DNA from: Endozoicomonas montiporae CL-33
GTDB lineage: Bacteria > Pseudomonadota > Gammaproteobacteria > Pseudomonadales > Endozoicomonadaceae
NCBI RefSeq assembly: GCF_001583435.1
Contig: NZ_CP013251.1
Span: 187,501-251,500, forward strand
Reading direction: 5' to 3'
DNA: 64,000 bases
Numbering within the stretch: the first letter of the stretch is position 1; each line of letters opens with the position of its first letter. A program made the position numbers and the translations under genes. The notes under the pieces are model-generated. The model was not told where the DNA came from. It saw only the letters and a list, made by a program, of their open reading frames with translations, and ran no database searches. Shown here piece by piece: positions 55,185-64,000 of this stretch.

Positions 55185-55370
55185 ACCACAGCGCGACAGC
55201 TAATCACTAAAATCTGATGCAAAAAAACCAGCTTCCAGCTGTCGCTGTGGTATCATTTTCAGCCCAAACAGGCAGCTGGTACGGACTCCGGCTACTCTGT
55301 CCTAAACCAGAGCGTCCTAAACCAGAGCGTCCTGAAATAGAGCGTCCATAAACAGAACAGCCTGAACCGG
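55185..55370 (+). repeat. serA upstream region: long hairpin and 15-bp tandem repeats
   Basis: ACCACAGCGCGACAGCT (55185-55201) pairs with AGCTGTCGCTGTGGT (55237-55251) apart from a 2-nt bulge. Then GTCCTAAACCAGAGC is repeated: two exact copies from 55299, two diverged copies (GTCCTGAAATAGAGC, GTCCATAAACAGAAC) and a partial one to 55370. No coding frame. It may act in the serA transcript; this is not proven. Confidence 0.7.
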
Positions 55371-55443
55371 ATACACAGCCCCTCATTAAAAAAACAACGT
55401 CTGTGTGACCGGAGCTATAGAAAAAAACAACTGAGCGAACGAT

Positions 55444-56673
55444 ATGTCATCCACATCTCTGGACAAGAGCAAGATTAAATTCCTTCTGCTGGAAGGTGTA
55501 CATCCCTCAGCCGTAGAAGCCCTGAAAGCTGCGGGCTACAGCAACATAAACTATGTCACCAAATCATTGCCAACAGAAGAGCTGAAGTCACGGGTGGCAG
55601 ATGCCCACTTCATCGGTATTCGCTCACGCACCCAGCTGACTGACGATATTTTTGAAGCTGCCAAAAAACTGATTGCTGTTGGCTGCTTCTGCATCGGAAC
55701 CAACCAGGTTGACCTGAATGCCGCCACCATTCGCGGTATCCCTGTGTTTAATGCGCCTTATTCCAACACTCGCTCGGTGGCCGAGCTGGTGTTGGCAGAA
55801 GCCATTTTACTACTGCGTGGAATTCCGGAAAAAAATGCTCTGGCACATCAGGGTGGCTGGCTGAAAAGTGCAGCAAATTCTTATGAAAGCCGGAGTAAAA
55901 AGCTGGGCATTGTCGGCTATGGCAACATTGGCAGTCAGTTGAGTATTCTTGCCGAATCTCTGGGCATGGACGTCTATTTTTACGACACCGTCACCAAACT
56001 GCCAATGGGTAATGCCAAGCCGGTCTCTGACCTGAACCAGCTGTTGGCTATGTCAGACGTTGTCAGTCTGCATGTGCCGGAAACCCCTGCAACCAAGTGG
56101 ATGCTGGGTGCAGAACAGTTTGCGGCCATGAAAGACGGCAGTGTTCTGATCAACGCCTCCAGAGGCACCGTGGTTGATATTGAAGCGCTAGCTACCGCTC
56201 TTGAAACCGGCAAACTGCTGGGGGCTGCCATCGACGTATTTCCTGAAGAACCCCGCTCTAACAACGACGAGTTCATCAGTCAGCTGCGCGGCATGAACAA
56301 CGTCATCCTGACTCCGCACATTGGTGGCAGTACTCAGGAAGCCCAAGAAAACATTGGTGGTGAAGTGGTGGATAAGTTCATCAAATACAGTGACATTGGT
56401 ACAACACTGTCGTCTGTTAACTTCCCTGAAGTGTCTTTGCCGACCCACACAGGCAAACACCGCTTGCTGCACATTCACAAAAACATTCCCGGTGTACTGG
56501 GTTCGGTCAACCAGATTTTCTCCGACAACAACATCAACATCAGCGGTCAGTATCTGCAAACCAATGATCAGGTGGGTTACGTGGTCATTGACGTGGATGC
56601 GGAACGTAGCGAAATAGCTCTGGAGAAGCTGAGAGAGATAGAAGGCACCATTCGTTGCCGGGTGCTGTACTGA
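55444..56673 (+). CDS. serA: D-3-phosphoglycerate dehydrogenase
   Basis: 409 residues, same length class as E. coli SerA, oxidising 3-phosphoglycerate in the first step of serine synthesis. NAD-binding GYGNIGSQ, catalytic Arg in LINASRGTVVD, Glu in DVFPEEP and His in LTPHIGGST are all present. A C-terminal ACT domain (HKNIPGVLGSVNQIFSDNNI) allows serine feedback. The ATG has GAGCGA upstream. Confidence 0.96.
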   Translation: MSSTSLDKSKIKFLLLEGVHPSAVEALKAAGYSNINYVTKSLPTEELKSRVADAHFIGIRSRTQLTDDIFEAAKKLIAVGCFCIGTNQVDLNAATIRGIPVFNAPYSNTRSVAELVLAEAILLLRGIPEKNALAHQGGWLKSAANSYESRSKKLGIVGYGNIGSQLSILAESLGMDVYFYDTVTKLPMGNAKPVSDLNQLLAMSDVVSLHVPETPATKWMLGAEQFAAMKDGSVLINASRGTVVDIEALATALETGKLLGAAIDVFPEEPRSNNDEFISQLRGMNNVILTPHIGGSTQEAQENIGGEVVDKFIKYSDIGTTLSSVNFPEVSLPTHTGKHRLLHIHKNIPGVLGSVNQIFSDNNINISGQYLQTNDQVGYVVIDVDAERSEIALEKLREIEGTIRCRVLY

Positions 56674-56751
56674 TCAGCACCTTCACCCGGGGGAACTTTT
56701 GCCGTCATGGTGCGTCTAAACAGGTAGATGTTAAAGAAAAGGATTTCTGCC

Positions 56752-57132
56752 ATGAATGGTATACCGTCCACAGGGCAATTCAATGACCACCATTTTCGAG
56801 GCCGACGCACCCAAGGCACAGCTAGTGGAAGCTCTTCTAATGAGCAGCAGGCTTTTTATCGTTCCAACCGTACCTATGCCCCGCGAACTACTACTCACCA
56901 ACCTGATGGCACAAATCATAAGCCAGCAAAAGCCAAAAAGCCGGAACAACCATGCTTTATGGAACGGCACTGTGGAAAAATATCTGTGCTGGGCGGAGCG
57001 GCTTCTCTGGCTGGAGTACTGCTGTGTTTTGCCTCTATTCCTTTGGGCATATCACTATTTGCACCAGCCTTCACGACGTTCTGGCTGGGTTTTGCATACA
57101 CAGGTGTCATCAACAAAGCCCTTGGCTGCTAA
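56752..57132 (+). CDS. Hypothetical small membrane protein
   Basis: 126 residues from the ATG at 56752 with AAGAAAAGGAT upstream. N-terminal half polar and basic (HHFRGRRTQG, NHKPAKAKKPEQP), C-terminal half with two hydrophobic helices (ISVLGGAASLAGVLLCFASI and GISLFAPAFTTFWLGFAYTG). No family recognised. Another frame of similar length overlaps (56756-57136) and cannot be fully excluded, but the membrane pattern favours this one. Convergent with nagB, 9 nt apart. Confidence 0.55.
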   Translation: MNGIPSTGQFNDHHFRGRRTQGTASGSSSNEQQAFYRSNRTYAPRTTTHQPDGTNHKPAKAKKPEQPCFMERHCGKISVLGGAASLAGVLLCFASIPLGISLFAPAFTTFWLGFAYTGVINKALGC

Positions 57133-57141
57133 GTGATAAAG

Positions 57142-57942
57142 CTACAAATTCCGGATATTTTCCGCCTCCAGTTCGGCAAAATACCTCAGGGTTTTCACCC
57201 TGAGCTCCATAGTTGCATCATCATCACAGACAATCATGGCTTTTGGGTGCATTTGCAAGGCAGAGACCGTCCAAAGATGATTAACAGCACCTTCAACGGC
57301 TGCTTTCAGGGCCTGTGCTTTTTCTGATCCGGTCACCAGAATCATCACTTCACGGGCATCCATCAATGTTCCGACACCAATGGTCAACGCTAATTTCGGT
57401 ACCTGATTCATATCACCATTAAAGAAACGGGAGTTGGCCTGACGGGTTTTATCGGTCAGTGTTTTGATGCGGGTGCGTGAGGCCAGTGACGAACCCGGTT
57501 CATTGAAAGCAATATGCCCATCATGACCAACACCACCCATAAAGAGTTCAATTCCACCAAGGGCTTTGATCTTCTGCTCATAACGCAGACATTCAGCCTC
57601 GAGATCTTCAGGATTACCATCCAGCAGGTTGATGTTTTCCAGCGGAATATCAATGTGCTCAAAGAAATTCCTGAACATAAAACTGCGATAAGACTCCGGA
57701 TAATCAGCAGGAATACCCACATACTCATCCATATTGAAGGTCACCACATGCCGGAAGCTGACCTTGCCAGCCTGATGCATTTGAATCAGTTTTTTATAAG
57801 TGTTGAGTGGCGTTCCACCTGTCGGCAATCCGAGCACGAAAGGGCGATCAGCGGTCGGCTCGAATGCATTAATTCTGTCCACAATATGTTTGGCAGCCCA
57901 CTTGCCGACGTCGTCTTTACTGGAAACAGGAATTAAACGCAT
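57142..57942 (-). CDS. nagB: Glucosamine-6-phosphate deaminase
   Basis: 266 residues from the ATG at 57942, which has GGAAGGTGAT upstream and gives the standard start [17 protein letters not shown]; 25 more codons are open without a ribosome site. Converts glucosamine 6-phosphate to fructose 6-phosphate and ammonia. GLPTGGTP binds phosphate, NMDEYVG and [17 protein letters not shown] carry the catalytic Asp and His. Full length. nagA and nagE are not adjacent. Confidence 0.95.
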   Translation of the reverse strand: MRLIPVSSKDDVGKWAAKHIVDRINAFEPTADRPFVLGLPTGGTPLNTYKKLIQMHQAGKVSFRHVVTFNMDEYVGIPADYPESYRSFMFRNFFEHIDIPLENINLLDGNPEDLEAECLRYEQKIKALGGIELFMGGVGHDGHIAFNEPGSSLASRTRIKTLTDKTRQANSRFFNGDMNQVPKLALTIGVGTLMDAREVMILVTGSEKAQALKAAVEGAVNHLWTVSALQMHPKAMIVCDDDATMELRVKTLRYFAELEAENIRNL

Positions 57943-58280
57943 ATCATCACCTTCCGATCTTGAACGGTTTGTTTGAAAATTATTATTGCTCAGGCTGTCC
58001 CGGAGACGTTGTCTCATGACATTTACACCTTGATGTAACCGGCTACATCACCAGCTTTGGAACATTCTACGTACAACACAGATCAATACTTACTGGCTAA
58101 GTTCCCGCTTTCTGGAAGGTATAGTTCACGCTGGAGCTTTAAGCCGCTTTTTGTGTCGGCTTTGCATCACTGCCTGTGAAAGCGCTACCATGACGAACCT
58201 GAGTGCAACACCAGACACTCCAGACAAGAGCCACCTGCAGTATCGGCCAATCAGAACCATGAAACGACAAAGGCCGAGCT
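57943..58280. other. nagB / exporter divergent intergenic region
   Basis: About 340 bp with the two divergent promoters. No RNA gene, repeat or operator that I recognise; a NagC site is possible but none can be pointed out with confidence. Confidence 0.35.
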
Positions 58281-59045
58281 ATGCCTGAACTTTCTATTCC
58301 CGAGCTATCTATTCCCGAGCTATCCCCCCCCGAACTATGGTTAGTGTTTGCCTCGTTTTTTACCTCTTCTCTTACTGCGGTATTTGGCGTGGGTGGCGGC
58401 CTTATGCTGATCAGTCTGATGCCTGGCGCGATACCTGCAACCGCCATTATTCCTGTACACGGTATGGTACAGCTATCCAGTAACGCCAGTCGTGCACTGT
58501 TTGGGCGACAGTTTATTCGCTGGGATTACCTCAGCCGCTTTTTGCCCGGAGCCATTGTGGGCTCAGTGCTGGCTTCGCAATTTGTATTGAGCATTAATAT
58601 GGATTACATCCCTCTGATACTGGGGCTGTTTATTCTTACTATTGTCTGGGCTCCCATTCCGCCGCTTCAGAAGCTTCCGGCCAGATTCTTTTCCTTTGGC
58701 ATCATTCATTCCCTTATGAGTACACTGGGTGGTGCAGCCGGGCCACTGCTTGCCGCTTTTTTGTCCAGAGAAAGTTTCAAACGTGACACTCTGGTCGCCA
58801 CCTTTGCGGCGTTTATGAGTACCTCTCATTTACTGAAAGTATCTGCCTTTACCGCCCTTGGCTTCGATTTCATGAAGTGGCTGCCTCTCATGCTGCTGAT
58901 GAGCATCAGCGTTGTATTGGGTTCCTGGTTTGGCACACGAATAAGACCACACATTCCCGAGATTAACTTTAAAGTCATATTCCGCTGGATCGTCACTCTT
59001 CTGGCCTGCAGGATGGTGGCACTGACCCTGTTTGAAATCTTTTAA
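58281..59045 (+). CDS. TauE/SafE-family exporter
   Basis: 254-residue membrane protein with 7-8 helices and the family pattern LVFASFFTSSLTAVFGVGGGLMLI, then GMVQLSSNASRALFGR and HSLMSTLGGAAGPLLAAFLS. Members export sulphur-containing or organic anions; the substrate is unknown. The N-terminus has three imperfect repeats PELSI(P) from a tandem DNA repeat TATTCCCGAGCTATC. Ribosome site weak. Confidence 0.83.
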   Translation: MPELSIPELSIPELSPPELWLVFASFFTSSLTAVFGVGGGLMLISLMPGAIPATAIIPVHGMVQLSSNASRALFGRQFIRWDYLSRFLPGAIVGSVLASQFVLSINMDYIPLILGLFILTIVWAPIPPLQKLPARFFSFGIIHSLMSTLGGAAGPLLAAFLSRESFKRDTLVATFAAFMSTSHLLKVSAFTALGFDFMKWLPLMLLMSISVVLGSWFGTRIRPHIPEINFKVIFRWIVTLLACRMVALTLFEIF

Positions 59046-59120
59046 TACCAGCCTGCCCAATCAGGATAAATCTGCTGTACTCTCTACCCTGTAATAACTG
59101 AACAGTACCAACAACAGACC

Positions 59121-60359
59121 ATGCGCATTCTTCATACCTCCGACTGGCACCTGGGTCAGCACTTCATGGGCAAAAGCAGGGAAGCAGAACACGAAGCTTT
59201 TCTGAACTGGCTTTTGGCAACGGTTAATGATCAAGCCATTGATGCCGTGATCATTGCCGGCGATGTGTTTGATACCGGAACCCCGCCCAGCTATGCCCGC
59301 AGCCTGTACAACCAGTTTATTGTTAACTTGCAGCAAACCTGTTGCCAGCAGTTGATTATCGTTGGGGGGAACCATGATTCGGTATCGACCCTGAATGAAT
59401 CCCGTGAATTACTGGCGCTGCTGAATACCACAGTGGTTGGAGGCGTGTCTGAAACACCTGACGACGAAGTTGTCCTGTTAAACAATGCCGATAATGAACC
59501 TTCCGTTGCCCTGTGCGCCATCCCCTTTATCCGCCCGCGCGATGTACTGGAGAGCCAGTCAGGAGACAGTGACCCGGACAAGAAGCAGGCTCTGCAAAAC
59601 GCCATAGCCAGTCATTATCAAACCGCATTCAGCAAAGCAAAAGAACATAACCTGCCTGTTGTGGCTACCGGACACCTGACCACCGTCAATGGTCAACTAT
59701 CAGAGTCTGTTCGTGAAATTTATATCGGCACCCTGCACGCCTTTCCTGCCAGTGGTTTCCCGCCCGCCGACTACATTGCACTGGGGCATCTGCATAAACC
59801 GCAAACCGTAGCCGGTCAGGATCATATTCGTTATTCCGGGTCACCCATCCCGCTGAGTTTTGATGAAACCGCCACCACTAAACAGGTCATTGTCGTCACC
59901 TTCACAGACAGCTCAAAACCTGAGATTACAGAGGTTCCGGTGCCTGCTTTTCGCACGTTGCTGAACATTAAAGGTTCTCTTCAGGAGATAGAGGATCAAA
60001 TTAATCAAATCGATACGGACTCAGAACTCAATCTCTGGCTGGATATCGTCGTCGCCAGCGACGATTACCTGAGCGATATTCAGGGCCCTGTTCAGGATAT
60101 GGTGACGGATCTTCCTGTAGAAGTGCTCAGAATCAGACGACAACGACAGGACTCTTCAGCCAGCCTGACAAGGGAAGCCAACGAAACACTGGAAGAGCTG
60201 GATGTATCGGAAGTATTCAGCAAAAGACTTATTGACGAACCTCTTAAAGACGACAAAGTACAGGCATTAACCAATGCCTTTCATGAAGTGCTTTCCGAAA
60301 TACACGACGATGAACAAAGTCAGGATAAATCGAAAAGCAAACAGGAAGTTGTCCAATGA
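59121..60359 (+). CDS. sbcD: Nuclease subunit SbcD
   Basis: 412-residue Mre11-type nuclease subunit: phosphoesterase motifs [10 protein letters not shown] (D, H), [10 protein letters not shown] (D), VGGNHDS (NHD), and the later TGHLT and LGHLHKPQ. With SbcC it cuts DNA hairpins and protein-blocked ends. Stop and sbcC start overlap as ATGA. C-terminal tail acidic and Lys-rich. Confidence 0.95.
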   Translation: MRILHTSDWHLGQHFMGKSREAEHEAFLNWLLATVNDQAIDAVIIAGDVFDTGTPPSYARSLYNQFIVNLQQTCCQQLIIVGGNHDSVSTLNESRELLALLNTTVVGGVSETPDDEVVLLNNADNEPSVALCAIPFIRPRDVLESQSGDSDPDKKQALQNAIASHYQTAFSKAKEHNLPVVATGHLTTVNGQLSESVREIYIGTLHAFPASGFPPADYIALGHLHKPQTVAGQDHIRYSGSPIPLSFDETATTKQVIVVTFTDSSKPEITEVPVPAFRTLLNIKGSLQEIEDQINQIDTDSELNLWLDIVVASDDYLSDIQGPVQDMVTDLPVEVLRIRRQRQDSSASLTREANETLEELDVSEVFSKRLIDEPLKDDKVQALTNAFHEVLSEIHDDEQSQDKSKSKQEVVQ

Positions 60360-63300
60360 AAATTCTGAGTTTACGACTGAAGAACATTAATTCTCTGAAA
60401 GGGGAGTGGAAAATTGATTTCACAAACTCCGATTTCACCGACAATGGTCTGTTTGCCATCACCGGCCCAACCGGCGCAGGTAAAACCACGCTGCTGGATG
60501 CTATCTGCCTGGCCCTGTATCACCAGACACCCCGGCTGAATACCATTTCCCAGAACAGTAATGAACTCATGACCCGCCATACCGCAGAGTCACTGGCAGA
60601 AGTAGAGTTTGAAGTGAAAGGTGAGGGTTATCGGGCATTCTGGTCCCAGCGCCGCGCGCGGGGTAAAGCCGAAGGCAAACTGCAAAGCCCGCAGGTCGAG
60701 CTGGCAAAGCTGGATGGCACCATCATCACCAACAAAATCAACGACAAGTTGAACAGGGTCAGCACAATTACCGGTCTGGACTTTGCCCGTTTTACCAAAT
60801 CGATGATGCTGGCACAGGGCGGCTTCGCTGCGTTTCTCGAAGCCTCGGCCAATGATCGGGCAGAACTGCTGGAAGAACTGACCGGCACTGAAATCTATGG
60901 TGAAATTTCCCGGAGGGTGTTTGAGCGAATGCGTCAGGAAAAGCAGACCCTTGAACTGTTAGAAGCAGAGTCCAAAGGCGTTCAGTTGCTCGATGACGAT
61001 GTGATTGAACAGCTCAGGAAAGAGCAGGGCACTTTATCCGAACAGGCCAGCGAAACCGAAAAACAGCAAAAAGTGCTCAAGGAACAGTTTGAATGGCTGC
61101 AACAGGTCAACAAACTGACCTCTGATCTCGAACAAGCCAAGCAACTCAAACAAAATGCAGTAGACAGTAAAGCGGCTCAGGCCGATCAGCTTGAACGGCT
61201 TGACCATTCGCTACCGGCTCTGGACATAAAACCCGCTTTCGATCAGCTACAGTCCATTCAAACCAGTGTTAAGCAGACTGAAGAAAAATATCAGCAACTT
61301 CAGGACATCATAAAGCAAGCAAACGACAAGCTTATAACGATTCGCTCAGAAGCCAGCTCTGCGCAGGAGAATCTTGAAAAGGTTAAGCTGCAAAAAAACG
61401 AAACGGAAACCCTGATCAATGAACAGGTTGTTCCCCTTGATCAACAGATTCAACGTCTTCAGGAAGAAATAACTTCAGACAGTCAGCAGGAAACTGCACT
61501 GGGCAAAGAGCAGTCAGAGCAACATCAGACCATTGATTCACTGCAACTACAACGACAGACATCTATACAAAAACTGTCTTCCACCACCCAATACCTGAAC
61601 AACAACCCACAACACCAGCACCTTGCCGGAAAAATCCCACTCTGGCGCGCCCAGTTTGATCGTCGGCAGGCACTCAGCCAGCAACAACAGCAGCTTCAAA
61701 CCGACCTCAACCAACAGAGCAAAACCCTGACTGACTTGCAGCAGGTGATTCAGCAAAGCCAGAGCATGGTGCAAAAGAGCCTGCACGACAGTGAACAGGC
61801 GACTGTCGCATTGCAGGAGGCAATGAATAAGAAAACTGAACTGCTGAATCATAACGATGAACAACAACTGTTGGAGCAGGAAGAACGTTTCGATGCTATG
61901 GCTCCACTGTATCTCGACATAAAAAATACAGAACAGCTTTATCGTGAAACGTCTCAGACATTACTGACTGAAGAGGCGTTTTTAACCAAGAATCAGCAGG
62001 CGCTTGAACCGCTCAACGAACAGTTAGAGGCTAATCGGAATCAATACCGACAGGAAAAGCAGCACCTGAAAGATCTGGAAACCCTGCTGTTGCAGGAACA
62101 AAAGATTGCCAGCCTGACAGAACATAGAAACCGCCTAAAAAAAGACGAAGCCTGTCCTTTGTGTGGATCAACGGATCATCCAACCATCGACGAATACAAA
62201 CAGATAGATAGCAACACGACCCAACAAAGGGTCGATGAAAAGCAACAACTGCTTAACCAGATGGAAAAAACCGGTACTGAGCAGAAAACACGACAAACAG
62301 AACTGCAAACACTTTGCCAGACCAGCAGCAAACGCATTGATGAACTCAAACAACAGCAGAAGACATGCCTGACAGGATGGGAAGAAATTTGTGCATCATT
62401 AGGTGAACAGCTCAATATCCAGCAAACAGAGGGCATTGCCAACTGGCTGCAAGCTGCCAGAGAAAACGGCAGCAGACTCAAAACCCAAACCCGACAACTG
62501 AAACACCTTAACGACCACCTTGCTCAGCTTGAAAAAACACTGGCCGAACAGCACCGACAAAGTACCAAACTTCAACACGATCTGGAGTTACAATGCCAGA
62601 AGCAGGAGCAATTGCAGCAGTCACTGACTCTTCGAAAACAGGAAGAGATCAACCTGCAAAATGAACTGAATGAGTTGGAACAGCAGATTGCCGAATCGTT
62701 GAGTGGTTTATCGAACGAGCCATTGCCGGAACTGAGCGAGCAGGCCCATTGGCTTACTCGTCAGGAGAACCTGAACACTCAATGGCTGAAGATGCAGGAA
62801 GAAACGGAAGCTCTGCAGCAATCGCTACAAGCATTAGACAACGACCTGTCCCTGAACGAACAGAAAAAGAATTACCTCCAGCAACAACTGGACGAACTGA
62901 AACAACGTCTGACACAACGTACCGAACAGCAAGAAGAACTTAAAAACCAACGATTCATGCTGCTGGGTGATCTTAGTGTTAACGATGAACGACAACGTCT
63001 GCAAACATCTGTCGCAGAAGCCGAGCAGACATTAAAACAGGCTGACACCAACCACCAGCAGGCACAGAAAGTCGTCAGTGAGCAGTCCGGTTTCTTACAG
63101 CAGCAGGAGCAGGCATTGCAGAAACTGCACACTGAACAGGAGCAAGCCAACAGCCATTGGGAGTCACAACTGCAGGGCAGCCCTTTTGCCGACACCGAGG
63201 CATTCCAACAGGCCATTTTACCGGCTGAACAACGTGAAACCCTGCAACAGCTAAAACAAACACTTCAGGATGACATCACCCGCACTGAAGAACGGGAACA

Positions 63301-64000
63301 ACTCATCAGACAGCAACTCACCGGGTTACAGTCTACCCCTCTTACCGAAGAAACCGTTGAAGCATTGCAGGAGAAAATTAACCATACAGACAACGAACAA
63401 CGACTGGTTAACCAACGTCAGGGAGAAATCAGACAGGCACTGACCGATGACCAGAACAAACGTCAGCAGCAGTCTGAACTGTTTGACCGGATCTCAGCCC
63501 GGAAAAAGCAATTTGATATCTGGGATCACCTCAATACCCTGATTGGTTCTGCCAAAGGCGACAAGTTCCGCAAGTTTGCCCAGGGGTTGACGCTGGATCA
63601 TCTGATTTATCTTGCCAATCAACAGTTACAAAGACTTCATGGTCGCTATCAGCTGAACCGGAAAAAGTCGGAAGAACTCAGTCTGGAAATTCTCGATGAC
63701 TGGCAGGCGGGTGTGCAGAGGGATATTAAAACCCTGTCCGGCGGGGAAAGCTTTCTCGTCAGCCTTGCTCTGGCGCTTGCACTGTCGGATCTCGTCAGTC
63801 ACAAGACCAGCATCGACTCCCTGTTCCTTGATGAAGGCTTCGGCACACTCGATCAGGAAACCCTGGAAATTGCCCTGAACGCCCTCGACAGTTTGAATGC
63901 CAGTGGCAAGATGGTGGGTGTGATTTCTCATGTTGAATCATTGAAAGAACGCATACCCATGCAGATTCATGTGAGCAAAAAAGCCGGGCTGGGTTACAGC
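60356..64000 (+). CDS. sbcC: Nuclease ATPase subunit SbcC, cut by window edge
   Basis: Rad50-like ATPase, at least 1215 residues seen and still open at the window end. Walker [13 protein letters not shown] at the N-terminus, two long Gln/Glu-rich coiled coils separated by the zinc hook CPLCGS (near residue 600), then signature [21 protein letters not shown] and Walker [13 protein letters not shown]. The stop must lie just beyond 64000. The stretch is strikingly Gln-rich in its coils. Forms the SbcCD complex with the gene before it. Confidence 0.95.
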   Translation, partial: MKILSLRLKNINSLKGEWKIDFTNSDFTDNGLFAITGPTGAGKTTLLDAICLALYHQTPRLNTISQNSNELMTRHTAESLAEVEFEVKGEGYRAFWSQRRARGKAEGKLQSPQVELAKLDGTIITNKINDKLNRVSTITGLDFARFTKSMMLAQGGFAAFLEASANDRAELLEELTGTEIYGEISRRVFERMRQEKQTLELLEAESKGVQLLDDDVIEQLRKEQGTLSEQASETEKQQKVLKEQFEWLQQVNKLTSDLEQAKQLKQNAVDSKAAQADQLERLDHSLPALDIKPAFDQLQSIQTSVKQTEEKYQQLQDIIKQANDKLITIRSEASSAQENLEKVKLQKNETETLINEQVVPLDQQIQRLQEEITSDSQQETALGKEQSEQHQTIDSLQLQRQTSIQKLSSTTQYLNNNPQHQHLAGKIPLWRAQFDRRQALSQQQQQLQTDLNQQSKTLTDLQQVIQQSQSMVQKSLHDSEQATVALQEAMNKKTELLNHNDEQQLLEQEERFDAMAPLYLDIKNTEQLYRETSQTLLTEEAFLTKNQQALEPLNEQLEANRNQYRQEKQHLKDLETLLLQEQKIASLTEHRNRLKKDEACPLCGSTDHPTIDEYKQIDSNTTQQRVDEKQQLLNQMEKTGTEQKTRQTELQTLCQTSSKRIDELKQQQKTCLTGWEEICASLGEQLNIQQTEGIANWLQAARENGSRLKTQTRQLKHLNDHLAQLEKTLAEQHRQSTKLQHDLELQCQKQEQLQQSLTLRKQEEINLQNELNELEQQIAESLSGLSNEPLPELSEQAHWLTRQENLNTQWLKMQEETEALQQSLQALDNDLSLNEQKKNYLQQQLDELKQRLTQRTEQQEELKNQRFMLLGDLSVNDERQRLQTSVAEAEQTLKQADTNHQQAQKVVSEQSGFLQQQEQALQKLHTEQEQANSHWESQLQGSPFADTEAFQQAILPAEQRETLQQLKQTLQDDITRTEEREQLIRQQLTGLQSTPLTEETVEALQEKINHTDNEQRLVNQRQGEIRQALTDDQNKRQQQSELFDRISARKKQFDIWDHLNTLIGSAKGDKFRKFAQGLTLDHLIYLANQQLQRLHGRYQLNRKKSEELSLEILDDWQAGVQRDIKTLSGGESFLVSLALALALSDLVSHKTSIDSLFLDEGFGTLDQETLEIALNALDSLNASGKMVGVISHVESLKERIPMQIHVSKKAGLGYS

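Noticed and set aside
56756..57136. Alternative 126-codon ORF overlapping the small membrane protein
   Set aside because: Lacks the two clear hydrophobic helices and has no better ribosome site; cannot be excluded completely.

Overview
The window reads as the chromosome of a marine, probably host-associated gammaproteobacterium of the Oceanospirillales, with Endozoicomonas-like gene content. That placement is an inference from the 23S/5S sequence, the very large PstA/PstC variants, the TRAP and NhaC-type transporters and the heavy insertion-sequence load; no database search was possible. The left edge holds the 3' part of an rRNA operon (23S, 5S, terminator). The right edge runs off inside sbcC.

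Layout. 3.2-19.9 kb is ordinary core sequence: small enzymes, a NhaC-family carrier behind a lysine riboswitch, an MFS carrier, truC, a Fic protein, cytochrome b561, beta-carbonic anhydrase, pyrF, a DMT exporter, a deaminase and half of an amino-acid ABC system. A secreted-protein gene at 16 kb is split by a 185-bp MITE. 20.0-21.9 kb is a graveyard of two truncated IS4-family elements joined by a 58-bp perfect palindrome. After a PunR-like LysR gene, 23.3-31.8 kb is an integrative island. It carries four overlapping recombination genes (three tyrosine-recombinase-type proteins plus a coiled-coil protein, matching GInt/ginABCD or Tn554-type modules) and one AT-rich cargo gene for a zinc-hook SMC-like ATPase, a candidate defence protein.

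32.0-36.3 kb holds deoC-deoA and a CHASE-domain histidine kinase with its receiver. 36.4-42.1 kb is a nested insertion site. A galE gene has lost its 5' end to an IS630 element, is split by an IS1380 element with a CTAG duplication, and is split again by a 242-bp MITE. The IS1380 is itself split by a third IS with a 9-bp duplication. All junctions except those of the IS630 can be read to the base, and the broken frames rejoin.

42.2-50.8 kb is the phosphate system: phoU-pstB-pstA-pstC on the minus strand and pstS further on, each promoter with a Pho-box-like site. Between them lies an antiporter-family gene preceded by a short ORF ending in seven His codons out of ten, a probable histidine leader peptide. 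The two 'Na+/H+ antiporter' type genes of this window therefore both carry amino-acid-sensing leaders (lysine RNA, histidine peptide) and are more likely amino-acid carriers. 51.2-64 kb is core again: a TRAP permease pair without its binding protein, a thioesterase, a lone receiver, a FAH-family hydrolase, serA with a structured and repetitive leader, nagB, a TauE-type exporter and sbcDC.
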